The notes beneath the pieces are model-generated. The model made no database searches. It saw only the letters and a program-made list of their open reading frames with translations, and was not told the origin of the DNA. From an uncultured Lachnospiraceae bacterium (GTDB lineage: Bacteria; Bacillota; Clostridia; Lachnospirales; Lachnospiraceae), in NCBI GenBank assembly GCA_900314255.1, contig OMUP01000093.1, forward strand, positions 1-52,614: 52,614 nucleotides of DNA, given 5' to 3'. The translations under genes and the position numbers were made by a program. Shown one piece after another: positions 1 through 6,838 of the stretch; position 1 is the first letter of the stretch; each line of letters starts with the position of its first letter.

Positions 1-56
1 GTCTTCAGCACATCCAGGCTGCCGGCCGGGGCCAGCAGTTCCACTTTTCTTCTCAT
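1..56 (-). CDS. Peptidase U32 family protein, N-terminal fragment (TrhP-like), cut by window edge
   Basis: Only the first 18 codons are present. They read MRRKVELLAPAGSLDVLK, and the ELLAPAGS stretch is the typical opening of peptidase U32 proteins. In Bacillus the U32 proteins next to yrrM (YrrN/YrrO, TrhP1/TrhP2) make 5-hydroxyuridine at tRNA position 34, using prephenate rather than acting as proteases. The ATG at 56-54 overlaps the TGA of the upstream methyltransferase (ATGA), so the two are translationally coupled. Placing it in the tRNA hydroxylation family rests on this neighbour and the N-terminus; the rest of the protein lies outside the window. Confidence 0.75.
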   Translation of the reverse strand, partial: MRRKVELLAPAGSLDVLK

Positions 57-715
57 ATGTTTTTTCCGTCCTTTTTCACACTGACCGTCATGCCGTCGCC
101 CACTGCCAGAAGGCAGCTTGTCAGAACGGGATCATGCATGATGGCCCAGTTATAATCCCGCACACGCTCATAGATTGTCCGGTCCCGCCGTTCGATCAGG
201 CAGCGCGGATCTGTGATCGTGCCGTCCTGCAGCACATTGTCCGTCACCAGTACGCCGCCGGAAACAAGCATTTTTTTTAGAACCGGGAGGAGCCGGATAT
301 ATTGTCCCTTCGCCGCGTCAAGAAAGATAAAATCGTACCGCTTTCCTTCTTCATCCAGCTGCGGAAGCAGCTGTGCGCTGTCGCCTGTCAGGACCGTAAT
401 CTGCTCCTGCCTGCCTGCCGAAAGGATATGTTTTCCCGCTTCCTCCGCTCTTTCTTTATCCAGCTCGATCGTAGTAATGTCTGTCTTTGGCAGCTGGTCA
501 GCCATGAAAAGCGCAGAATAGCCGATTGCCGTCCCCACCTCCAGAATATGCTCCGGCCGCTTCATCTGAAGCAGAACAGCAAGAAATTTCTGCGCCTGCC
601 GCCGGATGATGGGAACACCTCTCTTTTCTGCGCCTGCCCTCAGTTCCTCTAAGAATTCACTCTCGCCCGCGTCCAGCGAATCGATGTACGCGGACAGCCT
701 CTCATCAAGAATCAC
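53..715 (-). CDS. trmR: O-methyltransferase, TrmR/YrrM-like (tRNA 5-hydroxyuridine methyltransferase)
   Basis: A 220-residue class I SAM-dependent O-methyltransferase. The SAM loop is LEVGTAIGYSAL (about residues 58-69), followed by acidic and metal-site segments FLDAAKGQY (about 131-139) and TDNVLQDG (about 158-165), as in the catechol-O-methyltransferase-like family. Bacillus YrrM (TrmR) methylates ho5U34 to mo5U34 in tRNA. The downstream gene is a U32 protein of the type that makes ho5U, so this pair probably does the two steps in order. I chose GTG at 715: AGGAGG lies 5 bases upstream (726-721) and the protein then begins MILDERL as in relatives. A longer TTG frame to 748 would lack a binding site. 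Confidence 0.85.
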   Translation of the reverse strand: MILDERLSAYIDSLDAGESEFLEELRAGAEKRGVPIIRRQAQKFLAVLLQMKRPEHILEVGTAIGYSALFMADQLPKTDITTIELDKERAEEAGKHILSAGRQEQITVLTGDSAQLLPQLDEEGKRYDFIFLDAAKGQYIRLLPVLKKMLVSGGVLVTDNVLQDGTITDPRCLIERRDRTIYERVRDYNWAIMHDPVLTSCLLAVGDGMTVSVKKDGKNI

Positions 716-747
716 TCTTTCCTCCTGAAAACTTCTGCAGCACACCA

Positions 748-800
748 AGAATGGCCGCAGGCAGCTCTCTTTTGCGCTGTTCGCTGTCTGCGGCCATTCT
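748..800. repeat. 13-bp perfect inverted repeat between ylbF and trmR
   Basis: Arms AGAATGGCCGCAG (748-760) and CTGCGGCCATTCT (788-800) are exact complements around a 27-base loop that can pair further (GCAGC with GCTGT). In the minus-strand transcript the hairpin lies between the ylbF stop and the trmR ribosome binding site. No run of T follows on that side, so it is more likely an mRNA processing or stability element than a full terminator. On the plus strand it is followed by a short T run (805-809). Confidence 0.6.
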
Positions 801-816
801 GTCAGTTTTTCTGCGG

Positions 817-1182
817 TTATTCTTCCAGAAACGTCGTGTCAAAGTTCAGGTCCCGCACCAGATCGCGGCATACCTGCTGAATCAGACGGGAAAGCCGCAC
901 CTCTGCGCTCCGGTAGCGGGCTGCCGGTCTCTGCTGAAAAAGGGCCTCGTACTTCTGATTAACCTTCTCCGGTGAGTCGCCGTCATCCGAATTCTGAGCC
1001 CTGAAGAGCTCCCGGCGCGCGGCGTCCATCTGCCGGCGCAGATCCGGCGTCTTGTTCAGCTCCCGGCCGGTCTCCTGAAATTCCTTGTATTCACTGCTGT
1101 TCATGATCGCGCGCTTGAGTTCTTCCACGATCTCATCGATCGGGCGCGTGTTTTCTTTCTCTTCGTTCACTGTATCAGCCAT
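817..1182 (-). CDS. ylbF: YlbF/YmcA family regulator
   Basis: A 121-residue, largely helical, charged protein of the Com_YlbF family. The core runs from about residue 15 (IDEIVEELKRAIMNSSEYKEF) through the heptad-like ELNKTPDLRRQMDAARREL to LIQQVCRDLVRDLNFD. In Bacillus, YlbF with YmcA and YaaT forms the Y-complex that steers RNase Y in mRNA processing and affects competence and biofilm. Here its start overlaps the end of the RNase J gene by 8 bases, which links it to RNA decay in this organism. No partner gene for YmcA or YaaT is in the window. Confidence 0.8.
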   Translation of the reverse strand: MADTVNEEKENTRPIDEIVEELKRAIMNSSEYKEFQETGRELNKTPDLRRQMDAARRELFRAQNSDDGDSPEKVNQKYEALFQQRPAARYRSAEVRLSRLIQQVCRDLVRDLNFDTTFLEE

Positions 1183-3169
1183 GCTCTTCCATTATAATCG
1201 GCAGAATCACCGGATGCCTGTGCATCTTCTTCCAGAAGTACTCGCTCAGGTCATCCTTGATCAGGTTCTTGATCTTGCTCCAGTCGCTGATGCGGCGCAC
1301 CAGGCACTCATCGACCGTCTTCTCGACAACCGAATGTGCCTCGTCGAGCAGATCCTCCGCCTCGCGGACATAGACAAAACCGCGGGAGATGATGTCCGGC
1401 CCTGCCACAAGGTTGCCGGTATATTTCTGCAGCGTCATCACGACGATGACAATGCCGTTCTCCGCCAGATTCTGACGGTCGCGCAGGACAATATTGCCGA
1501 CATCGCCGACGCCCAGGCCATCGACCATGATACGGCCCGCCTGCACGTGATCAACGATCTTTGCCTCCTCGTCCGTGAGCTCCACAACATCGCCGGACTT
1601 GGCCATGATGATGTGATCCTCGTCATACCCGAGAAGCTTTACCAGATCATGCTGTCCCTGCAGATGACGGTATTCGCCGTGAACCGGGAACGCATATTTC
1701 GGCTTCACCAGAGTGTAGATCAGCTTGATCTCTTCCTGGCATGCATGTCCGGAAACGTGGGTATCCTGGAAGATAACCTTGGCTCCCTTCATGCCCAGCT
1801 CGTTGATAACTTTGGCCACTGACTTCTCGTTGCCCGGGATCGGGTTGGACGAGAACACGACCACATCGCCCGGATTGATCTGAACCTTGCGGTGCAGGTC
1901 GGCCGCCATGCGGGAAAGCGCCGCCATCGTCTCACCCTGGGAACCGGTCGTGATCAGCACGATCTCCCGCGGGCGGTAATTGATCATTTCCTCGGTCTGG
2001 ATCAGCACGCCGTCCGGAATCCGCAGATATCCGAGTTCCTGCGCGACGTTGATGATGTTGACCATGCTCCGGCCTTCCACGCAGACCTTGCGGTGGTACT
2101 GCACGGCCGTGTTGATGATCTGCTGCACACGGTCCACGTTGCTGGCAAATGTCGCAATAATCAGCCGGCTCTCCTGATTCTCCGAGAAGATCTTCTCGAA
2201 CACCTTTCCGATCGTCTTCTCTGAGCTCGTGAAGCCCGGGCGCAGAACATTGGTCGAGTCGCACAGCAGCGCCAGGACGCCCTGATGCCCCAGCTCACCG
2301 AAGCGCTGCAGGTTGATCGGATCGCCGTAAACCGGTGTAAAGTCCACCTTGAAGTCGCCGGTGTGCACGATCACGCCCGCCGGGCAGGAAACAGCAAGCG
2401 CCGCCGAATCGGAAATCGAGTGGTTCGTGCGGATGAACTCCACCTTGAAATCCCCGAGTGTGACCACGTCGCCGTACTGCACAACATTGCGCGTCACCAT
2501 GTTCATCATGTCGTGCTCGGTCAGCTTGCTCTCGATAAGGCCCATTGTGAGCCGTGTCGCATAGATCGGCACATTGACCTTCTTCAGGACATACGGAATC
2601 GCACCGATGTGATCCTCATGTCCGTGTGTGATGACAAATCCCTTCACCTTCTTCAGGTTCTCTTCCAGGAATGTCGTGTCCGGCAGAACCAGATCGACGC
2701 CAAGCATGTCGTCTTCCGGGAATGCCAGGCCGCAGTCGACCACGATGATCGAGTCACCGTACTCAAATGCGGTCATGTTCATACCAATCTGCTCCAGTCC
2801 CCCCAGCGGTATGATGCGCACAGGCAGATGTTCGTTCTTCGTGCTCTTCACCTTTGCCTTTCTGCCGGAGCTGCGGTGCGCCGGCCTGGCTGCTGTCACG
2901 GCCGCTGATGCGGCTGCGCTCTTTGCAGCTTCAGGCTGTTCTTCTTTTGCTCCGGCATCCGTTCCTTCTGTTTTTCTTCTGACTCTCCTCTTTCTCTTTG
3001 GTTTTTCGTCCGCCTGTTTTTCGCCTTCTGTCTCCGGGCTTTTCTTTGTATTAGCCCCTGCAGCCGGTTTTACGGCGGCTTTATCAGCAGCTTTCTCTGC
3101 CTTTTCGTTTTTGATTTCGCTGTCAGCCTTTACAGCTTCTTCTGTCTCGTTTTCGTTTTCTTTGCTCAT
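1175..3169 (-). CDS. rnj: Ribonuclease J with long basic/acidic N-terminal extension
   Basis: A 664-residue metallo-beta-lactamase/beta-CASP ribonuclease with 5'-3' exo- and endonuclease activity in mRNA decay and rRNA maturation. The catalytic domain starts near residue 114 (LPVRIIPLGGLEQIG); the zinc motif HGHEDH is at 182-187, followed by beta-CASP and C-terminal segments (SGHACQEE, FPVHGEYRHL). Residues 1-112 are an added low-complexity tail rich in Lys, Glu and Ala with a KPKRKRRVRRK stretch (57-67), absent from Bacillus RNase J1 (about 555 residues). The tail may bind RNA or partners. ATGA overlap with the preceding DUF1292 gene and 8-base overlap with ylbF show an operon. Confidence 0.95.
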   Translation of the reverse strand: MSKENENETEEAVKADSEIKNEKAEKAADKAAVKPAAGANTKKSPETEGEKQADEKPKRKRRVRRKTEGTDAGAKEEQPEAAKSAAASAAVTAARPAHRSSGRKAKVKSTKNEHLPVRIIPLGGLEQIGMNMTAFEYGDSIIVVDCGLAFPEDDMLGVDLVLPDTTFLEENLKKVKGFVITHGHEDHIGAIPYVLKKVNVPIYATRLTMGLIESKLTEHDMMNMVTRNVVQYGDVVTLGDFKVEFIRTNHSISDSAALAVSCPAGVIVHTGDFKVDFTPVYGDPINLQRFGELGHQGVLALLCDSTNVLRPGFTSSEKTIGKVFEKIFSENQESRLIIATFASNVDRVQQIINTAVQYHRKVCVEGRSMVNIINVAQELGYLRIPDGVLIQTEEMINYRPREIVLITTGSQGETMAALSRMAADLHRKVQINPGDVVVFSSNPIPGNEKSVAKVINELGMKGAKVIFQDTHVSGHACQEEIKLIYTLVKPKYAFPVHGEYRHLQGQHDLVKLLGYDEDHIIMAKSGDVVELTDEEAKIVDHVQAGRIMVDGLGVGDVGNIVLRDRQNLAENGIVIVVMTLQKYTGNLVAGPDIISRGFVYVREAEDLLDEAHSVVEKTVDECLVRRISDWSKIKNLIKDDLSEYFWKKMHRHPVILPIIMEEHG

Positions 3170-3426
3170 TGAATCGTTATCCCGTGTTCCTTCAGTATTT
3201 CACCAAAAATCTGTCCGGCACCCGCCAGCTCATCCGGATCCTCCACCGGACAGAAATCCGCTTCCGGATCTCCGTCAGATGATTCATCCTTCAGAATCAT
3301 GGCCTCACCGTCTCCGTCTTCGCTGTCTGTCACAAGAAGATAGGTCTTTCCTCCGAGTCTTGTCTCGTCCAGAACGTACCAGCTCTCCCTGTTCCCGTCT
3401 TCATCTGTAAATTCCAGTTTCTCCAT
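3166..3426 (-). CDS. DUF1292 family protein (YrzB-like)
   Basis: An 86-residue acidic protein opening MEKLEFTDEDGN and continuing YVLDETRLGGKTYLLVTDSED, the usual pattern of DUF1292. The family has no settled function but is nearly always found between ruvX and RNA or cell-wall genes in Firmicutes. I chose the ATG at 3426 because it gives the family's usual N-terminus; a GTG at 3444 has no binding site. The C-terminal third is an unusually Asp/Glu-rich linker followed by GQIFGEILKEHGI. It is the first gene of the DUF1292-rnj-ylbF-trmR-U32 unit. Confidence 0.8.
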   Translation of the reverse strand: MEKLEFTDEDGNRESWYVLDETRLGGKTYLLVTDSEDGDGEAMILKDESSDGDPEADFCPVEDPDELAGAGQIFGEILKEHGITIQ

Positions 3427-3502
3427 GCAAGTCTGATTCCTCACGCAAGTTCATTGTCTCTCCGGGCCGCACACATGTTCGCCCATGGGAGCCGTTTTAG
3501 GC

Positions 3503-3541
3503 AAAAACCATTCCCCGGCCTGCCTTACACAAGCCGGGGAA
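3503..3541 (-). terminator. Rho-independent terminator of ireB-ruvX
   Basis: On the minus strand the arms TTCCCCGGC and GCCGGGGAA form a 9-bp GC-rich stem, followed by TGGTTTTTG. It lies just past the ruvX stop and separates ireB-ruvX from the DUF1292-rnj unit. Confidence 0.85.
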
Positions 3542-3553
3542 CAACCTCTGTGT

Positions 3554-3991
3554 TCATTCGCGCTTATTCCGGCGGTTGTTCTCATCCAGGAAATCCTGGA
3601 GAATAACCGAAGCGGCAAGCTGATCGATAACCGCTTTCCGGTTCTCGCGCTTTACGCCGCCGCGGATTAGTGATTCTTCCGCCTCGACGGTCGAAAGTGT
3701 CTCGTCCCACATGGTGACCGGGAGACCTGTCCGGCGTGCCACATCATCTGCAAACTTTCTGCAGACGGCAGCCCGCTCACCTTCCGTCCCGTCCATGTTG
3801 CGGGGAAGCCCTACGACAATCGCCTCAGCACCGTTTTCTCTGACAATTTCCTCAATCCGCGCATATGTTCTGCGCAGTTTGTTGTCTTCCTTGCGGACGA
3901 TGGTCTCGAGGGGAAGTGCATAACTTCCCTTCCGGTCGCTCACCGCGACCCCTACCGTCCGGGTTCCCTCATCCAGTCCGATATATACCAA
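3554..3991 (-). CDS. ruvX: Putative Holliday junction resolvase / 16S rRNA processing nuclease YqgF
   Basis: A 145-residue RNase H-fold protein of the YqgF/RuvX family (usual length 135-150). Seen motifs are GLDEGTRTVGVAVSD at the N-terminus, VVGLPRNMDGT in the middle, WDETLSTVEAE, and IDQLAASVILQDFLD near the end, giving the expected acidic catalytic residues. Family members are implicated in pre-16S rRNA 5' processing and resolvase-like activity. The start codon is TTG at 3991, directly after the ireB stop (TGATTTG), with AAGGGC upstream inside ireB. Translational coupling is likely. Confidence 0.9.
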   Translation of the reverse strand: MVYIGLDEGTRTVGVAVSDRKGSYALPLETIVRKEDNKLRRTYARIEEIVRENGAEAIVVGLPRNMDGTEGERAAVCRKFADDVARRTGLPVTMWDETLSTVEAEESLIRGGVKRENRKAVIDQLAASVILQDFLDENNRRNKRE

Positions 3992-3992
3992 A

Positions 3993-4250
3993 TCAAAGGC
4001 CCTTGTTCTCTATGAAATAGCGGACCAGATATTCCACCAGCTCATCCCGGTCTGCCTTCATGATCAGGCTTCTGGCATTGTTGTGGCTGGTGATATATGT
4101 CGGGTCGCCTGACATGATATATCCGACGATCTGATTCACCGGATTGTATCCCTTTTCCTTCAGCGCCTGGTACACCTGCTCAAGAATCTGTTCAACGGAT
4201 ACTGAGCGTTCCGGCTGCTTTCTGAAATATTGTGTGTTGTTATCGATCAT
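3993..4250 (-). CDS. ireB: IreB family regulatory phosphoprotein (DUF965/YrzL)
   Basis: An 85-residue protein with the strongly conserved core [20 protein letters not shown], then [15 protein letters not shown]. In Enterococcus, IreB is phosphorylated on threonine by the PASTA kinase IreK and restrains cephalosporin resistance. The ATG at 4250 is preceded by GAGG at suitable spacing and gives MIDNNTQYF, as in relatives; the upstream GTG at 4262 sits too close to AAGGAG. It leads the ireB-ruvX operon. No kinase or phosphatase gene is in this window. Confidence 0.92.
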   Translation of the reverse strand: MIDNNTQYFRKQPERSVSVEQILEQVYQALKEKGYNPVNQIVGYIMSGDPTYITSHNNARSLIMKADRDELVEYLVRYFIENKGL

Positions 4251-4297
4251 GTCTATCCTCACGCTCCTTTTCCATTTGGATTAATTTTATAACAAAG

Positions 4298-4335
4298 CAC
4301 CGGTAAATGCAAGACAGCTTGCCTCTACCGGTGCC
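4298..4335 (-). terminator. Terminator of the VTC-DUF4956 operon
   Basis: Perfect 9-bp inverted repeat GCACCGGTA / TACCGGTGC. In the minus-strand transcript it is followed by TTTGTTATAAAATT. It lies downstream of DUF4956 and just ahead of ireB. The AT-rich stretch after it (TTATAAAAT) probably also holds the -10 of the ireB promoter, with TTGCAT inside the hairpin as a possible but closely spaced -35. Confidence 0.7.
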
Positions 4336-4368
4336 GGAAAACCGCGGATTTGTCACATTTGCACGAAT

Positions 4369-5061
4369 TTACAGGTTTGAATTCAGACTCTCAGTTGAAT
4401 CGTCCAAATCAGAAAGCACCACCGGCAGATTGCCGTTGCGGGTCCGCAGAGCATCGATGAATTTCTTCTCCTGCGCACTGTCTTTGAGCTTCACCGTATA
4501 CGTGTTTTCGAACATGGTTCCCATGTGCGTCGTGCGTACCTTCTTCAGCTCGACATTTTTTGTATACGTGGTAAATACGCTCTCAAACGCCTCGCTGTAA
4601 TTCAGATCATCCGGGCACGTCACCTTCAGAAGTCTGACGCCGGAGCGCGTGTCCGCAAAGGGGGTCAGAGAAATGACCAGGAATACGACCGCTATGAGGA
4701 GTGCGAAAATGCCCGCAAAGAACAGGTACCCGAGGCCGCACGCCAGGCCGACGGCCATTCCGAAGAACACGGCCGAAATGTCCTTGGCCGATCCCGGAGC
4801 ACTCCTGAAGCGCACGAGAGCGAAAGCGCCACCCATCGAAAGTGCCTTTGCGATATCGCTTCCGATCATCAGGATGACGCCGGCGACCACCGCCGGAATG
4901 ATGATCAGCCCGATGATGAAATTCTTTGAATAGCCGCGCTTCCGGCATGACCGCATATACATGAGGCCGATGAGGAAGCCGTAGATGAGCGCCGCTGCCA
5001 CTGCGATGATGCCATTTGCCACGTCAAATTCGGATGTAGTTGAAAAAATGGATTCTGTCAT
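4369..5061 (-). CDS. DUF4956 family membrane protein
   Basis: A 230-residue membrane protein with about four helices: ANGIIAVAAALIYGFLIGLMY, an adjacent pair around FIIGLIIIPAVVAGVILMI, and a long hydrophobic block YLFFAGIFALLIAVVFLVISL. The conserved GGAFALVRFRSAPGSAKD loop lies between them, and a soluble C-terminal domain of about 85 residues follows. These features match DUF4956. Such proteins commonly pair with VTC-domain polyphosphate polymerases, as here (19-base gap), and probably form a membrane complex with them; function is unproven. ATG at 5061 has AGGAGG upstream; the frame stays open further 5' but without a better start. Confidence 0.85.
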   Translation of the reverse strand: MTESIFSTTSEFDVANGIIAVAAALIYGFLIGLMYMRSCRKRGYSKNFIIGLIIIPAVVAGVILMIGSDIAKALSMGGAFALVRFRSAPGSAKDISAVFFGMAVGLACGLGYLFFAGIFALLIAVVFLVISLTPFADTRSGVRLLKVTCPDDLNYSEAFESVFTTYTKNVELKKVRTTHMGTMFENTYTVKLKDSAQEKKFIDALRTRNGNLPVVLSDLDDSTESLNSNL

Positions 5062-5080
5062 GGTCCTGCTCCTCCTTGTC

Positions 5081-5812
5081 TCATACGCAGTCCCGGAGAG
5101 TTTCCGGGTCCCGCGTGAGGTATTCCTGCGCATATTTGGAAAATGTCACCGGCCAGATTTTCATCTGGTCCATCGCTTTCACCAGCCACACGGGTACAGC
5201 TTCCTCGGCCTTCAGTTCAAAGAGTACCTTGCCCTTCGGTAGGAGCGGGCGGCCGCCGGGGCCTGCCGTCAGATACAGTTCGTCCTCCCGGGCGAGAATA
5301 TTGCGGTCAAAGGTAAGACGCAGGCCCGGATCGTCCGCCGAAAACCACGCCTGCCGCTCGTACGTGATCATGGTTTTCGGAATCAGGCTGCAGGAAGTGC
5401 GCATGTAGTCGATCTCCTCCAGCACAAGTGCGTTGATGCCGGGGGTGTCCGGGTCCGGACACTTCCCGTCCAGCAGATAGTCCTCTGCCATCCTGAGGCT
5501 CATCCCGGTCCGCCGCTTGTTTCCGATGCCTTCGTATTTTTTCTTGATTTCAAGAAAAACGATCGTCTCCGGTCCCGGAATGCCGTAGCTGCGCAGCCGC
5601 AGCTTCTGCCGGAAAATATTCTTTTCGATCGCCCGGCTGATCAGATCGTCCCGCGCCGTGTCATAATAGACATTTTCCACGAGATACATCCGCCCGTCCT
5701 GGCAGTAGGGATCCGGCGTGAGGTGCCCCTCCGACATATCCAGGAGTCTGCCTGCCTGCCGCTCGGTCAGCAGATATTTTTCTTCCGTGCGGTTAAAAAT
5801 TTCGATTGCCAT
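5081..5812 (-). CDS. VTC-domain polyphosphate polymerase-like protein
   Basis: A 243-residue CYTH/VTC-fold protein. Visible family marks are the opening NRTEEKYLL, VYYDT, RQKLRLRSYG, FLEIKKKYEG, KRRTGM, MITYERQAW, RLTFDRNI and LFELKAEEAVPVWL: the Lys/Arg/Glu pairs that line the tunnel of VTC polymerases. The yeast homologue Vtc4 makes polyphosphate from ATP. In bacteria the domain sits beside DUF4956 and often a CotH kinase; no cotH is seen here. I chose ATG at 5812 (GGGAGG 8 bases upstream) over the GTG at 5821, which overlaps the binding site. Enzymatic activity is inferred from the family. Confidence 0.85.
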   Translation of the reverse strand: MAIEIFNRTEEKYLLTERQAGRLLDMSEGHLTPDPYCQDGRMYLVENVYYDTARDDLISRAIEKNIFRQKLRLRSYGIPGPETIVFLEIKKKYEGIGNKRRTGMSLRMAEDYLLDGKCPDPDTPGINALVLEEIDYMRTSCSLIPKTMITYERQAWFSADDPGLRLTFDRNILAREDELYLTAGPGGRPLLPKGKVLFELKAEEAVPVWLVKAMDQMKIWPVTFSKYAQEYLTRDPETLRDCV

Positions 5813-5897
5813 TTCGGTCACCTCCCTGTTTTTGAATGTAAAGCGAGTGTAAAGCAGGAATGTGACGAAAAAAGGGATAAGTTGTGAAAAGGGCGTG

Positions 5898-5926
5898 AAA
5901 AAGGCCGCCCCGCAAGAGGGCGGCCT
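5898..5926 (-). terminator. Rho-independent terminator of mscS
   Basis: Minus-strand stem AGGCCGCCC / GGGCGGCCT with loop TCTTGCG and a following TTTTTC. It lies downstream of the mechanosensitive channel gene and ahead of the VTC operon. Confidence 0.9.
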
Positions 5927-5944
5927 GCTGTCTGCAGATTCTGT

Positions 5945-6835
5945 TTATTTTTCCGGCGTGCTTTTCTGCACGTGTACATCCAGCTGGGGGAACGGGATGC
6001 TGATGCCTTCCTTGTCCAGCTCTTCTTTGAAGCGCTCCTGCAGATCCCAGCGCACGCTGTAGTAATCGTCAGCTGCCACGGTGCAGTGCGCCTGCAGAAT
6101 GACAGCGCTGTCGGCAAATTCCTTCAGAACCACTTCGATCGGCGCATCTTTTCGGATCCTGGGCTCCTCGTGCATCACGGACAGAAAAATATCCCGCACC
6201 CGCTTCAGATTGACATCGTATGGCACGCTCATGTCAATGTCAGCCCGGCGGATCCCCTGCTCCGTGAGATTGAGGATATTACTGTTCATCAGGCTCCCGT
6301 TGGGGAGGTTGATGGTCACGTGATCATATGTGATCAGCTTTGTGTACAGAAGCCCGATGGAATCCACCGTTCCCGTCAGCGTTCCGCTGGTGATCATGTC
6401 GCCCTTGCGGAACGGCTTGAAGATCAGAAGCAGCACACCGCCCGCGAAGTTCGAGAGCGCCCCCTGCAGGCCGAGGCCGATCGCCAGCGCCGCCGATCCC
6501 AGCAGCGTGACAAATGATGTCGTGTTGATCCCGAGGATGTTCATGATCTCCAGGATCAGCAGAATATACAGCACGATCCGCGACGCGGACGCCGCGAACT
6601 TGTCGACGTCCGGATCCGCCTTGGTTTTGTGCAGGAACCGCGGGAGTGCCTTTTCGGTGATGTAGCGGATCAGTTTCCGGCCGATCCACCAGACCACCAG
6701 CGAGAGAATGATCTTGCCAGCCAGCGATATCGCCCACTCCGAGAGATTTCCTCCCGTATTCAGAAAGAAATTCCGGACGTCTTCGCTCCAGGAATTCGCG
6801 AGATCCTGCGCTGTCTCAGTGGTGCCTGTATCCAT
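5945..6835 (-). CDS. mscS: Small-conductance mechanosensitive ion channel, MscS family
   Basis: A 296-residue MscS-type channel, close to the 286 residues of E. coli MscS. Three membrane helices are visible (about 32-58, 82-104 and 107-137). The third is the Gly/Ala-rich pore helix GSAALAIGLGLQGALSNFAGG, ending in the FKPFRKGDMI turn, followed by the beta domain and a C-terminal cytoplasmic domain. It opens on membrane tension to release solutes during osmotic downshock. It begins 4 bases after the stop of the large GH13-like protein, so the two are one operon. Confidence 0.93.
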   Translation of the reverse strand: MDTGTTETAQDLANSWSEDVRNFFLNTGGNLSEWAISLAGKIILSLVVWWIGRKLIRYITEKALPRFLHKTKADPDVDKFAASASRIVLYILLILEIMNILGINTTSFVTLLGSAALAIGLGLQGALSNFAGGVLLLIFKPFRKGDMITSGTLTGTVDSIGLLYTKLITYDHVTINLPNGSLMNSNILNLTEQGIRRADIDMSVPYDVNLKRVRDIFLSVMHEEPRIRKDAPIEVVLKEFADSAVILQAHCTVAADDYYSVRWDLQERFKEELDKEGISIPFPQLDVHVQKSTPEK

Positions 6836-6838
6836 GTC

